Assembly (NCBI GenBank): GCA_045125935.1
Contig: JBGVNW010000041.1
Coordinates: 76,690 to 140,689, forward strand
Length of the DNA: 64,000 nt
Source: CAG-877 sp045125935
Lineage (GTDB): Bacteria; Bacillota_I; Bacilli_A; RF39; UBA660
Direction of reading: 5' to 3'
Shown here: positions 52,901-61,744 of the stretch, in pieces
Layout of the letters: every line of letters starts with the position of its first letter
How positions within the stretch are numbered: the stretch's first letter is position 1
The notes under the pieces: model-generated
What the model was told of the DNA's origin: nothing
The model's database searches: none
What the model saw: only the letters and a program-made list of their open reading frames with translations
Program-made: the position numbers and the translations under genes

Positions 52901-53565
52901 AAATAGAAAAAATATTTGAGAGTTTCTATAATTATACGAAAATTGATAATTTTGAAAGATTATCTAAATTAGAAATCTATTTTGGTCCAATATTACAAAA
53001 TAGTACATACTTTTTGTCAAAAGAAGCAAATAAATATCCTAGCATTGTTGCAGAATTAGTGGAAATAGTCTATAAAGACGAAGATGGGAATTCAAGTGAT
53101 TATGTAGAAATGGAAACAGTTGTTTCTACTTGTTTTGAAAAGTTACATAATTTAGAGATTGACTTTAATAATATCGATGCATTTAAATGGTGTGATGAAT
53201 TTCTAGAATTAATGAAAGAAAAGAAAAGAAGTCAAGTTATGTTTCATGTTTTAGGTCAATTATTGGCGAGAACTAATAATGATAAAGAAGATGGTATGTT
53301 TCCTTCTAAAATAGTTAGAAAAGTGATTGAACATTATAAATCTGATGATTTAGCAAGTTCATTTAAAATTGAAAAGTATAATCAAAGAGGTATGCATTTT
53401 ATTGGTATTGGAGAAGAAGAATATTCTTTATATAAAAAGTATTCTGATTGGTCAAATAAAATGAAAATAGAATATCCTAAAACATCTAAAATTTTGAAAG
53501 ACTTAGCGGAAACTTATAAAAACGAATCGTTCGCTATTAGAGATGAAGCAAATTATGTTCGATAA
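49960..53565 (+). CDS. Large (1201 aa) protein with PD-(D/E)XK nuclease-like N-terminal domain
   Basis: The first ~150 residues follow a recognisable pattern: an IPSGDNVIQIGFDGVIKF segment, NIEIGT, ...SKANTDIKKR, FVFITPFRWN, then IIDGSVLEDWIEE. This is the layout of a restriction-endonuclease-like fold (Asp, Glu, Lys/Gln) at the head of very large bacterial proteins often found in defence loci. The next part (about 190-290) has an ASTREEGLF motif where an ATPase would have a P-loop, so ATP binding is doubtful. The remaining ~900 residues are helical and repeat-like. It overlaps the downstream kinase by 23 bp, so the two are a functional pair. Site aaaggagca. Not assigned to a named system. 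Confidence 0.75.
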   Translation: MKLLKSSHLEEYVKNNKKLAESEFPYIIGRLLKNTVDGINGFDIPSGDNVIQIGFDGVIKFTGTNKYLGDKPVNIEIGTDADYISKANTDIKKRIPRKDQNFVFITPFRWNSRKKSKNDWILEKKALYDWNDIKIIDGSVLEDWIEEDISTTKYILNKINIDLNDIRTIDELEKQFSLKTKRNLDLNFFDYDDKGYEKLLSELKKDFYNVVASTREEGLFVTLFYLRKLKKTDEVLIINSYSAWQNIVINQISNNNILIPNFYHEDGLEVPKNNITIFIHDREELIKKSDYSIEQRTINNLHKALESYYKDDKQHIEYDEINTIIRKSLGRYIPLKRELFKEFIEPKWYKKENIKLYLYLFFINDFKTKDLKIFEEFNVDLDELQKMLNELVKEKDPYIVYYKYWDEYKVVDIYNVIEWLGPFIDEMSIDNLCKVARKVLFYLEPKYLPENIGKQYYVEKTAIREYSKVVKNGLLKGLIITKLFLQRENKVTLIKKLDDLIDQYYSIITTEGMFLSFANLADKLVEFNYEKFLKKVRDSLGNKEFEKMFDLTNKDIIFSSNEYCRIIFAIEKAIHKKDYIVDAIETLALLSEMNNANYKNMGNTPFNTLRDVFIGWDNLTCLDMNEKIVLLQQLINNHYELGKKLMKSLLPSRGGTWSPLQKPEFDVFDDVKPIKFVKEQKDYFEKYYLLYLNNYVNTLDDLVCIYEETYFIDFECFAAIKEKTIHLIANSSDEEKYKLKEEISEKLRGYEKFHNSAWNLSSSELEYYTFIKEQLVYENPIYDYVFLYQWHIFLDDVDISDLRVRAISLLNDNDNNEDLLLEKCDNKNALICDIYKYKHNCHHNIDFLKKLFDKYGDYVTSYLRMIYLNETVEEVISVFNSDKLNYLSLEKRIIILSHMGFNNLAYNEIKDSEAESYYWNKLNMFDGERNDFVYKLCLKYGNFDFCLDMLYEKADMYDEKCELLEKIRDSKVKASKLDEYKIEKIFESFYNYTKIDNFERLSKLEIYFGPILQNSTYFLSKEANKYPSIVAELVEIVYKDEDGNSSDYVEMETVVSTCFEKLHNLEIDFNNIDAFKWCDEFLELMKEKKRSQVMFHVLGQLLARTNNDKEDGMFPSKIVRKVIEHYKSDDLASSFKIEKYNQRGMHFIGIGEEEYSLYKKYSDWSNKMKIEYPKTSKILKDLAETYKNESFAIRDEANYVR

Positions 53566-54883
53566 ATATAAAAAATATGCCACGTTGATTGGCAGTTCAA
53601 TTACTTTTGATGGTAAAACTTTAGTATTGGATGAACTTATGGGCATAGGTGGTAATAGTGTTGTTTTTGGGTGTTCATATTTGGACTCTAAGTATGTAAT
53701 TAAATTTTTTGTTGGTAATAGAATTAAAAGATATAAAAGATTTAAATCTGAGGTTAATAAAATTAATTATATTAATAGTTTTATTGAAGGGATAACTCCA
53801 AAAATTATTGAAAGTAATTTTCCTAAATATAATGCAAGACTTTTTAACTCGTTAAAAGTAGACAGCTCACCATTTTTTATAATGGAACGAGGTGAAAAAT
53901 TTAATTATAATAATTTATCATTTGAAGAAAAATTAAATAAAATAATTGAAATCTGTGAGTGTTTAAATAAAAATCATAAGTTGAATGTACAACATAGAGA
54001 TATTAAGCCAGAAAATATTGTTTATTATCAAGGTAAATTATCGTACATTGATTATGGCACAGCTAGCGTTCCTGGCTTTGAAACCATTGATAGTAGTGAA
54101 CCAATGGGTAGTAGAGGTACTATGGCTCCAGAAATGGTTAATCGTTCTTTTCCACAAGCAGGTTATAAAAATGAATTTTCTGATATATATTCGTTAGGAA
54201 AAACAATGTGGATTATTCTTACTAACGATCGCAATGCTCACAAATTTACAACATATGATTCATCTAATATTAGTAGTAAAATAATTATCCCTGAAATTCA
54301 TGATGGAATTGTTATGGCTTTAGAAAGAATAATTAAAGGTGCCACTAAAGAAAATTATTTAGAGCGTCTTTCTTTAGAACAAATTCTTAGTTCATTAATA
54401 TTAATTAGAGATGGCCTTTTAGGAAATGAAGCTAATTGTAATATAATGAAATATAAATGTTTACTAGCTGATTTGTTTAACTCTAAATATGATGTTATTA
54501 CAATCACTGATAATTCTAAATGTTTAGAATTTATAAAATGTATTTCCAAATTGGGAATTATGCTTTCTCTCGAAGAAAATAATATGTTTTTATGTGATAC
54601 TTCAAAAATTGACGTGTTTAGTATTTTTGTGGATTCTCGAGGATTTTATTATTTCGTGTTAAATGATATAAAATATTTGTTTAAAGTTGAGTCAATCTTT
54701 ATTTATGGTGATAAGATAAAATTTAAAACACAGTTATTAGATGATATATCATCTGATGATAAAAATATAAAATTCACGGACATAGATTCATTTATTAAAA
54801 GGTCAGTTTTAACAAACCAAATTGGGTTGACAGCACAAAATATTTATTTAGAATGCGATGTGTGTTTAAATATTGTTGAGTAA
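53543..54883 (+). CDS. Hanks-type Ser/Thr protein kinase with unknown C-terminal domain
   Basis: 446 aa. Full kinase motifs: glycine-rich MGIGGNSVVFG (33-43), Lys54 in YVIKFF, HRDIKPEN (151-158), DYG (170-172, in place of DFG), and GSRGTMAPE in the activation/P+1 region. The kinase domain ends near 290. The last ~150 residues are a novel domain. Unlike the compact array kinases, this one has the complete Hanks C-lobe. The ATG at 53543 overlaps the end of the 1201-aa gene by 23 bp, or by 11 bp if the second ATG is used. The layout suggests a nuclease-kinase defence module. Confidence 0.85.
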   Translation: MKQIMFDKYKKYATLIGSSITFDGKTLVLDELMGIGGNSVVFGCSYLDSKYVIKFFVGNRIKRYKRFKSEVNKINYINSFIEGITPKIIESNFPKYNARLFNSLKVDSSPFFIMERGEKFNYNNLSFEEKLNKIIEICECLNKNHKLNVQHRDIKPENIVYYQGKLSYIDYGTASVPGFETIDSSEPMGSRGTMAPEMVNRSFPQAGYKNEFSDIYSLGKTMWIILTNDRNAHKFTTYDSSNISSKIIIPEIHDGIVMALERIIKGATKENYLERLSLEQILSSLILIRDGLLGNEANCNIMKYKCLLADLFNSKYDVITITDNSKCLEFIKCISKLGIMLSLEENNMFLCDTSKIDVFSIFVDSRGFYYFVLNDIKYLFKVESIFIYGDKIKFKTQLLDDISSDDKNIKFTDIDSFIKRSVLTNQIGLTAQNIYLECDVCLNIVE

Positions 54884-54891
54884 TTTGTTTA

Positions 54892-54922
54892 AAAAAGTAA
54901 CATTCAGAAATGTTACTTTTTT
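54892..54922 (+). terminator. Terminator of the nuclease-kinase pair
   Basis: AAAAGTAACAT pairs with ATGTTACTTTT, then a T run. Confidence 0.85.
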
Positions 54923-54951
54923 ATGTTATAATTTTTCTAGAAAGTGAAATT

Positions 54952-55338
54952 ATGATTAAAGTAGTAGCTGCCTCTATTATGAGAGATAATAAAGTATTAA
55001 TAGCGAGACGTTCTACTGGAGATGAGAATGTTATGAGTAAATGGGAATTTTTTGGTGGTAAAGTAGAACAATGAGAAGATGAGGCTCATGCTATTGAAAG
55101 AGAAATAGAAGAAGAGTTTGAATTAAAGATAAAAGCTAATAAGTTTTTAATTAATAATGTATGCAGTTATCCTACTAAGACAGTAGAATTAAGACTTTAT
55201 GATTGTGAGTATATTAGTGGTGACTTTAAATTACATGATCATTCAGAATATAAGTGGGTAAGTAAGGATGAATTATTAAGTTATGATTTAGCTACTGCTG
55301 ATGTGCCACTTGCTGAGTATGTGATAGAATTATTTTGA
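54952..55338 (+). pseudogene. MutT/Nudix hydrolase gene with in-frame TGA
   Basis: 128 codons of a MutT-type 8-oxo-dGTPase (starts IKVVAASIMRDNKVLIARRS). The Nudix box reads FFGGKVEQ, stop, EDEAHAIEREIEEEF: a single TGA (55072-55074) replaces the Gly that normally follows (GGA to TGA). Everything before and after is intact up to a second TGA at the true end. TGA ends other genes here, so it is not read as an amino acid in this genome. A very recent nonsense mutation or a sequencing error. Confidence 0.85.
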
Positions 55339-55349
55339 GGTGATTTTTT

Positions 55350-55976
55350 ATGAATGTTAAAATTGCAAATTCATTGTCTGGGTATTTTGAGACATTATAT
55401 TATTTAAATCAGAAACTAATCAAACTATGCGGTATCAATGTTATAGATGATTTTGAATCATATGATAAAGAAGTTTTAGATATTATTCAAGATATACCTA
55501 GAATCATTCCGTATTCTATTAATAAAAAAACAAATAGATTAGAGTTGAAAAATAGAGATGGATTGTTAGAATACGATGAAATTATAACATATCTAAAAAA
55601 AGACTATGAACAAATATTATTAAACAATTATGTTTTTTTAGATGATGTAAGAATAATTAGAAATACTTATCAACATAAAATGCATGGAATAAACCATAAG
55701 TCTTCAGGAAGTGGTTCTCTTTCTTTATTTGACTTTGACTTTGATATAGATGGCAAGGAAATTGAAGTATGTGCTGGTTCTTTTATTAAATTATTTAAAG
55801 AATTAAATATTTTATTTTCTAAATTGGTTAGTGATGTGTCGGGATATGCTTATGAAAATGATAAACAAGATTATGCTTACTATAGAAGAATTACTAGGTT
55901 CGATTTTAAAGATTTTAATAGATTGTATGAATCTAATTTATTAAGAATATTTGGTCAGTTTATGAAGAATTTTTAG
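55350..55976 (+). CDS. HEPN-like protein
   Basis: 208 aa, helical. Contains IIRNTYQHKMHG, in which RNTYQH fits the HEPN RNase motif (R, four residues, H). The remaining sequence (N-terminal helices, acidic DFDFDIDG loop) does not match a family I know. Site gaggtgat. It follows the broken Nudix gene by 11 bp. In a defence island, a HEPN RNase is plausible as a toxin or abortive-infection effector, but no antitoxin partner (MNT-type) is beside it. Confidence 0.6.
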   Translation: MNVKIANSLSGYFETLYYLNQKLIKLCGINVIDDFESYDKEVLDIIQDIPRIIPYSINKKTNRLELKNRDGLLEYDEIITYLKKDYEQILLNNYVFLDDVRIIRNTYQHKMHGINHKSSGSGSLSLFDFDFDIDGKEIEVCAGSFIKLFKELNILFSKLVSDVSGYAYENDKQDYAYYRRITRFDFKDFNRLYESNLLRIFGQFMKNF

Positions 55977-55987
55977 GAGTTGATAAC

Positions 55988-56973
55988 ATGCCATTATTTG
56001 ATTTTTTTAAAGATACAATATTTTTAAAAGAAAATTCTGATCTTCAAGATAGATAGATGCTTTATTAAAATTAAAAGAAGAATATCCTAATAATGAAGAA
56101 TTATATATAGTAAAAAAAGGATTAGATGGGGAAAATGAAATAAGATATCAACTATCTAAATCTAATTTAGGAATGTATGTGCTAAGAGATATTAATTTAG
56201 AATTTGAAGACTTAAAAGCACAAATAGATTATATTGTACTAACTAAAAGATATTGCTATTTTATAGAATGTAAAAATTTAATAGGAAACATTACAGTAAA
56301 TGAAAATGGAGACTTCATTAAAGAATATACAATTAATGGTAAAAGAATAAAAAAAGGAATGTATTCACCATTAAGACAAGTAGAAGCCCAAATAGATGTT
56401 TATAAAAAACTATGGAATACTAGATTAAGTCATAATAAAGTATTTAATTTTATAAGAAGAGTTTTAGCAGAAAATAACTTTACCGATACATATCGAGTAT
56501 TAGTAGTTATTGCTAATGAAGAAACAATATTAAATACTAAATATGCACCTAAAAATATAAAAGACCAAGTAATAAAAGCAGATAGTTTAATTGGAAAAAT
56601 GCAATGTGATTTAGAACATTCTGATAAAGATACATAGGAAAGTAAAAAAGGAATGGAAGAGTGGGCTGATGCCGTGTTAAGGTTAAATGTACCTAAAAAT
56701 ATAGACTATTATCAATACTGTAAAGAAAAGTTTGTGAAAAATATAAAAGAAGAACCAGTAATAATAGAAGACAATCTAAAAGATAAACTAATAGAATTTA
56801 GAACAGCAAGATCTAAAGAAATGAATATACCAGCATACTACGTATATACAAATGAAGAACTAGATAAGCTAGTAGAACTAAGACCAAAAGAACTGCAATC
56901 ATTAAATATCTTAACTCCAATAAAAATAAAAACACACGGAGAATTGATAATTAGTATTATTAATAATAAATAA
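55988..56973 (+). pseudogene. NERD-HRDC protein gene, frameshifted and with an internal stop
   Basis: The ATG at 55988 opens MPLFDFFKDTIFLKENSDLQDR, then TAG at a GATAGATAG run near 56050. The gene continues in another frame with IDALLKLKEEYPNNEELYIVKKGLDGENEIRYQLSKSN, QIDYIVLTKRYCYFIECKNL (NERD nuclease-type motif) and a helical part. A TAG at 56635-56637 interrupts it again before an HRDC domain (LKDKLIEFRTARSKEMNIPAYYVYTNEELDKLV...). NERD-HRDC proteins are thought to act on DNA. Two lesions mean it is dead, though the copy is otherwise complete, so inactivation is recent. Confidence 0.82.
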
Positions 56974-56974
56974 T

Positions 56975-56996
56975 GAGAAGCTTGATAGCTTCTTTT
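56975..56996 (+). terminator. Terminator of the NERD-HRDC pseudogene
   Basis: AGAAGCT (56976-56982), loop tgat, AGCTTCT (56987-56993), then Ts. Confidence 0.7.
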
Positions 56997-57097
56997 ATGC
57001 TTTTTACCGTAAAATTTCGATAAATAAGATGCTCTAATTTTTATTTATGATATAATATAACTTATATAGAAATAAGCACTTTATACAGGAGGTTTGT

Positions 57098-57934
57098 ATG
57101 AATAAGCAGGTTTTACAATTTATTTTAGAAGAAAATAACCCTACAGGAATAATAGAATGTTCAGTTGACGATTGGTTTGGAATTAGTTATAAGATACCTA
57201 GAAACAAATTAAAAGAAGCATCTAATTTGGGCTACATAAATAATACAGGAGTATATATTCTATTCGGTGATGATGAAAATACCGCTGAAAAAATAGCATA
57301 TATTGGTGAAGCAGAAGATATATACAATAGACTATATCAACACAATAAAAACAAGGATTTTTGGAATGAATGTGTTGTGTTTGTAAGTAAAGATAATTCA
57401 TTAAATAAAGCACATATAAAATATATAGAACATGAATTGTATAAAATTGGAAAAAAAGCAAATAGATGTATTATAAAAAACGAATCTAACCCGGCAAAGT
57501 CATCATTAAGCAGTGCTGATGAAATAAGAGCAGAAAAATTTATTAGTAAAATAAAAATAATTACTAATATGTTTGGGTATAAATTATTTATTCAGTTAGT
57601 TAATGAAACTAAAGAGGTAGATAAAACATTACATTTAACTAATAATGGAATTGAATATGCAAAGGGTATGGTAACCGATGAAGGATTTGTAGTGCTAAAA
57701 GATTCTAAGATTAAAGAAGGAATATATGATAGCCTTTCAAAATCATTATATGGATTTTGTGAGAAAGAAAGAAACTCTTCGGATATAGTTGATAATGTTT
57801 ATATTAATGATCATTTATTTTCTTCTCCGTCAATGGCAGCAATCGCAATATTAGGAAGAAATGCAAATGGTTATACAGAATGGAAAAACAAAGATAATGT
57901 TTCTTTAAAGAAACTAATTAATGGTGGTGAGTAA
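57098..57934 (+). CDS. GIY-YIG nuclease-like protein with DUF4357
   Basis: 278 aa. A GIY-YIG domain (about 48-125) with GVYILFG, AYIGEAEDIYNRLYQHNKNKDFW and a Glu in KYIEHELYKIG, followed by a DUF4357-like C-terminal part (about 215-270) with HLFSSPSMAAIAILGRNANGYTEWK. Such proteins are common in restriction loci. The gene is the first of the hsdRMS cluster, separated from hsdR by 1 bp, so it is co-expressed and likely has a role in this restriction system or protects it. Site caggaggt; a TATAAT lies near 57049. Confidence 0.85.
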   Translation: MNKQVLQFILEENNPTGIIECSVDDWFGISYKIPRNKLKEASNLGYINNTGVYILFGDDENTAEKIAYIGEAEDIYNRLYQHNKNKDFWNECVVFVSKDNSLNKAHIKYIEHELYKIGKKANRCIIKNESNPAKSSLSSADEIRAEKFISKIKIITNMFGYKLFIQLVNETKEVDKTLHLTNNGIEYAKGMVTDEGFVVLKDSKIKEGIYDSLSKSLYGFCEKERNSSDIVDNVYINDHLFSSPSMAAIAILGRNANGYTEWKNKDNVSLKKLINGGE

Positions 57935-57935
57935 A

Positions 57936-60260
57936 ATGTTTAATGGTTTAAGTATAAAAGATTTAACTGAAGAAGATATAAAACTAAAATTTATTACCCC
58001 AGCATTAGATAAAGCCACTTGGGATATACAAACTCAAATAAGATGTGAGTATTATTATACTGTTGGTAAAATTAATGTTAGAGAAAATGTTGTTAATAGG
58101 GGTAAAGGCAAAAAAGTAGACTATTTATTATCTTATAAATCTAATATTCCAATTGCTATTGTGGAAGCAAAAGATAATAATGTTATTGCTTCTCATGGTA
58201 TTCAACAAGCAATTGATTATGCAAATGATTTGGATATTCCATTTGCTTATTCGTCTAATGGGACTAGTTTTTATGAGCATGATATGATAACTGGATTAGA
58301 AAGAGAATTAGAAATGAACGAATTCCCAACACCAGAAAAATTATGGAATAGATACATTGAAGAAAAACAATTAGATGAAGAACAATTGAAACTTATTACT
58401 GAACCATATTATTTTATGAGTGCTTATAAAATTCCAAGATACTATCAAAGAATAGCAATTAATAAAACAATTGAAGCGATTGCAAAAGGTCAAAAAAGAA
58501 TTTTATTGGTTATGGCAACAGGAACAGGTAAAACTTTTACTGCTTTCCAAATAATTCATAGATTACATAAATCTGGTGCAAAGAAAAAAATATTATATTT
58601 AGCAGATAGAAATGTTTTAATTGATCAAACAATGCAAAATGATTTTAAACCATTCCAAAAAGTAATGACTAAAATTGAAAATAGAAATATGGATTCATCT
58701 TATGAAATCTATATGTCTTTATATCATCAATTAAGAAGTAGTGAAGAAGAAATATATAAGCAATTTAAGCCGGATTTCTTTGATTTGATTATTGTTGATG
58801 AGTGTCATAGAAGTAGTGCAAGAGATGACTCGAATTGGCATGAAATTCTCACATATTTTAATAGTGCAACACAAATTGGTATGACCGCTACTCCAAAAGA
58901 AACTAATGATGTTTCAAATATAAATTATTTTGGAGAACCAATCTATACTTATTCGTTAAAAGATGGAATAGAAGATGGCTTCTTAGCACCGTACAAAGTT
59001 ATCAAAGTGGGGTTAGATAAAGACTTAGAAGGTTATAGACCTGAAAAAGGCAAACTTGATGAAGATGGTTATGAAGTAGAAGATAAAGAATATACTGTAC
59101 ACGATTTTGATAGAACAATAGTAATTGATGAAAGAACAAAAGTTGTTGCAAAAAGAATAACAGAATATTTAAAAGCTACTGATAGATATGCAAGAACTAT
59201 TGTATTTTGCGTTGATACTGAACATGCTTTAAGAATGAGAAATGCTTTAGCAATGGAAAATAGTGATTTAGTTAAAATCAATCCTAATTATGTAGTTAGA
59301 ATAACAAGTAATGATGAGGTTGGAAGAAATAAATTAGATGATTTTATAGATGCAAATACAACTTATCCTGTAATAGCAACAACATCAAAATTATTGTCAA
59401 CCGGTGTGGATACAAAAACAGTTAAATTAATAGTGTTAGATGAAGATATACAATCAATGACTGAATTTAAGCAAATAATTGGTAGAGGTACAAGATTACT
59501 ACCAAACAAAGGTAAAGAGTATTTTACTATAATGGATTTTAGAAATAATTCTGAAAAATTTGCTGATCCTAATTTCAATGGTCCCGCTGAAATGGTACTA
59601 GATGTAAATGGTAAAGGTAAAGAACCTAAAGGACCTAAAGATTATGGAATAGATAAAACAAAACCTGAATTACCTATAAATGGTGGAGTTGAATTAGACG
59701 GATTTAGAAAAGTATACATTAAAGGTGTAGATGTTTCCATTCTAAATGAAACAATCAGATATTATGATGCAGATGGAAAATTGATTACAGAATCAGTTAT
59801 GGAGTATTCTAAAAAGAATTTAAAAAGACTATATGAAAATTATGAAGGCTTTGAACAAGAATGGTTTAGAGCAGATTCTAAAAAAGAGTTTATAGAACAT
59901 CTTTTGGGTGAAGGTGTTATGGTAGATGCATTATTTGATAAAGTAAACGATAATATTGATGTTTTTGACTTGTTAAGTAATGTAGCATTTGATAAAGAAG
60001 TTGTACCAAAAGAGGAAAGAATTGAAAAAGTGAAAAACAGTGAAAAAATAAATGAGTATACTGATAATCAAAGAAATGTCATAGATGAAATATTAAATGT
60101 TTATCAAAATAAAGGTGTTATTGAACTTGAAAATATTAGGCTATTAGAGGTTAAGAACTTTAATAAGTATGGAGGACTAGTACCTATAGTAAATTTATTT
60201 GGTGGAAAAGATAAATATCTTAAAATGATAAGTAATATTAAAGAATTATTATATAGTTAG
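57936..60260 (+). CDS. hsdR: Type I restriction enzyme HsdR subunit
   Basis: 774 aa from the ATG after ggtggtgag. N-terminal endonuclease domain with Asp62 and ExK (KVDYLLSYKSNIPIAIVEAKDNN). Then come two RecA-like helicase domains: Walker A MATGTGKTF (about 195), DECH box VDECHRS, TATPKE, and motifs V and VI (LSTGVDTKT, QIIGRGTRL). A C-terminal helical part follows. It translocates DNA with ATP and cuts when HsdS finds an unmethylated site. It runs directly into hsdM and hsdS. Confidence 0.93.
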   Translation: MFNGLSIKDLTEEDIKLKFITPALDKATWDIQTQIRCEYYYTVGKINVRENVVNRGKGKKVDYLLSYKSNIPIAIVEAKDNNVIASHGIQQAIDYANDLDIPFAYSSNGTSFYEHDMITGLERELEMNEFPTPEKLWNRYIEEKQLDEEQLKLITEPYYFMSAYKIPRYYQRIAINKTIEAIAKGQKRILLVMATGTGKTFTAFQIIHRLHKSGAKKKILYLADRNVLIDQTMQNDFKPFQKVMTKIENRNMDSSYEIYMSLYHQLRSSEEEIYKQFKPDFFDLIIVDECHRSSARDDSNWHEILTYFNSATQIGMTATPKETNDVSNINYFGEPIYTYSLKDGIEDGFLAPYKVIKVGLDKDLEGYRPEKGKLDEDGYEVEDKEYTVHDFDRTIVIDERTKVVAKRITEYLKATDRYARTIVFCVDTEHALRMRNALAMENSDLVKINPNYVVRITSNDEVGRNKLDDFIDANTTYPVIATTSKLLSTGVDTKTVKLIVLDEDIQSMTEFKQIIGRGTRLLPNKGKEYFTIMDFRNNSEKFADPNFNGPAEMVLDVNGKGKEPKGPKDYGIDKTKPELPINGGVELDGFRKVYIKGVDVSILNETIRYYDADGKLITESVMEYSKKNLKRLYENYEGFEQEWFRADSKKEFIEHLLGEGVMVDALFDKVNDNIDVFDLLSNVAFDKEVVPKEERIEKVKNSEKINEYTDNQRNVIDEILNVYQNKGVIELENIRLLEVKNFNKYGGLVPIVNLFGGKDKYLKMISNIKELLYS

Positions 60261-60271
60261 GAGTTGATAAA

Positions 60272-61744
60272 ATGAATATAGGAACAATGATAAAAAGACT
60301 GCAAGACATCATGCGTCAAGATGTAGGTGTTAATGGTGATGCTCAAAGAATAGAACAAATTGTTTGGATGTTATTCTTAAAACTATATGATGCAAAAGAA
60401 TCAGAATGGGAAATTCTAGAAGATAATTATAAATCAATAATTCCTGAATTATATAGATGGAGAAATTGGGCTCCTGATAATAAAGATGGAAAAGCAATGA
60501 CCGGTGATGAGTTATCTAACTTTATAATTAATTTATTTAATGCTCTAAAAGAATTAGAAATAAATGAAACAACTTCTATTAGAGGTAGAATTGTAAGAGA
60601 AGTATTTGAAGATTTAAATAACTATATGAAGGATGGCGTATTAATTCGTCAAGTAGTTAATGTGTTAAATGAAATTGATTTAACTGATTTTCAAACAAGA
60701 CATGCTTTTAATGAGATATATGAAACGATATTAAAAGATTTACAATCGGCAGGTAAGTCGGGAGAATTTTATACTCCTAGAGCTGTAACTGATTTTGTTG
60801 TCAAAATGGTTAATCCTAAAATAGATGAAACTGTAGCAGATTTTGCATGTGGAACAGGTGGATTCTTAGTTTCAGCATTAAATCATATGAAAGAGAGTGC
60901 TGAAGATACATCTTCAACTGAAGAGTTAAAAAAATCATTTTATGGTGTTGAGAAAAAATCCTTACCATATCTTTTATGTACAACCAATTTATTATTACAT
61001 GATATAAATGAACCCAATATTGTAAGAGGAAATTCTTTAGAAAAAAATGTTAGAGATTATGAAGAAAGTGATAAATTTGATGTTATTCTAATGAATCCTC
61101 CATATGGTGGAACTGAAAAAAAGTCTGTTCAACAAAATTTTCCTGCTGAATTAAGAAATTCAGAGACTGCAGATTTATTTATGGTGGAAATTTTGTATAG
61201 ATTAAAAGATAATGGTAGAGTAGGAATAGTTCTTCCAGATGGCTTTTTAGAAGGTACCGACAATGCTAAAGTTGCAATAAAAAAGAAATTGTTAAGTGAA
61301 TGTAATTTACATACAATAATTAGATTGCCAAACTCGGTATTTAAACCCTATGCATCAGTTCCTACTAATTTATTGTTTTTTGATAAAACAACTCCAACCG
61401 AAAATATTTGGTATTATAGATTAGATTTACCAGATGGTTATAAAGCATTCAGTAAAACTAAACCAATAGAATTAAAACATATGACAGATGTTTTAAATTG
61501 GTGGAATAATAGAGTTGAAATTAAGGATAATGATAAAAATTGGAAATCTAAAAAAGTTTCTATTGATGAAATAAAAAATAATAATTATAATTTAGCATTT
61601 TGTGGGTATCCGCTAGAAGAACAAGTTGTTTTATCGCCTAAAGAAACTATGGAAAATTTTATTTCAAAAAGAGAGTCTTTAGAAAAAGAATTAGATATTA
61701 AATTAAACGAATTGATGAGTTTAATTGGTGATTCATATGATTAA
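60272..61744 (+). CDS. hsdM: Type I restriction enzyme HsdM methyltransferase subunit
   Basis: 490 aa. N-terminal helical domain (MIKRLQDIMRQDVGVNGDAQRIEQIVWMLFLK), then a SAM-dependent N6-adenine methyltransferase with motif I DFACGTGGFL and motif IV NPPYGG. The C-terminal helices contact HsdS. Site taggagttgat, 11 bp after hsdR. It ends 8 bp inside hsdS. It methylates adenines in the sites chosen by HsdS. Confidence 0.95.
   Translation: MNIGTMIKRLQDIMRQDVGVNGDAQRIEQIVWMLFLKLYDAKESEWEILEDNYKSIIPELYRWRNWAPDNKDGKAMTGDELSNFIINLFNALKELEINETTSIRGRIVREVFEDLNNYMKDGVLIRQVVNVLNEIDLTDFQTRHAFNEIYETILKDLQSAGKSGEFYTPRAVTDFVVKMVNPKIDETVADFACGTGGFLVSALNHMKESAEDTSSTEELKKSFYGVEKKSLPYLLCTTNLLLHDINEPNIVRGNSLEKNVRDYEESDKFDVILMNPPYGGTEKKSVQQNFPAELRNSETADLFMVEILYRLKDNGRVGIVLPDGFLEGTDNAKVAIKKKLLSECNLHTIIRLPNSVFKPYASVPTNLLFFDKTTPTENIWYYRLDLPDGYKAFSKTKPIELKHMTDVLNWWNNRVEIKDNDKNWKSKKVSIDEIKNNNYNLAFCGYPLEEQVVLSPKETMENFISKRESLEKELDIKLNELMSLIGDSYD

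Noticed and set aside
55072..55074. TGA read as glycine (alternative code)
   Set aside because: Several clearly intact genes end in TGA (kinase copy 4, rnpM, the Nudix frame itself), and no other core gene carries an internal TGA. A point mutation is simpler.
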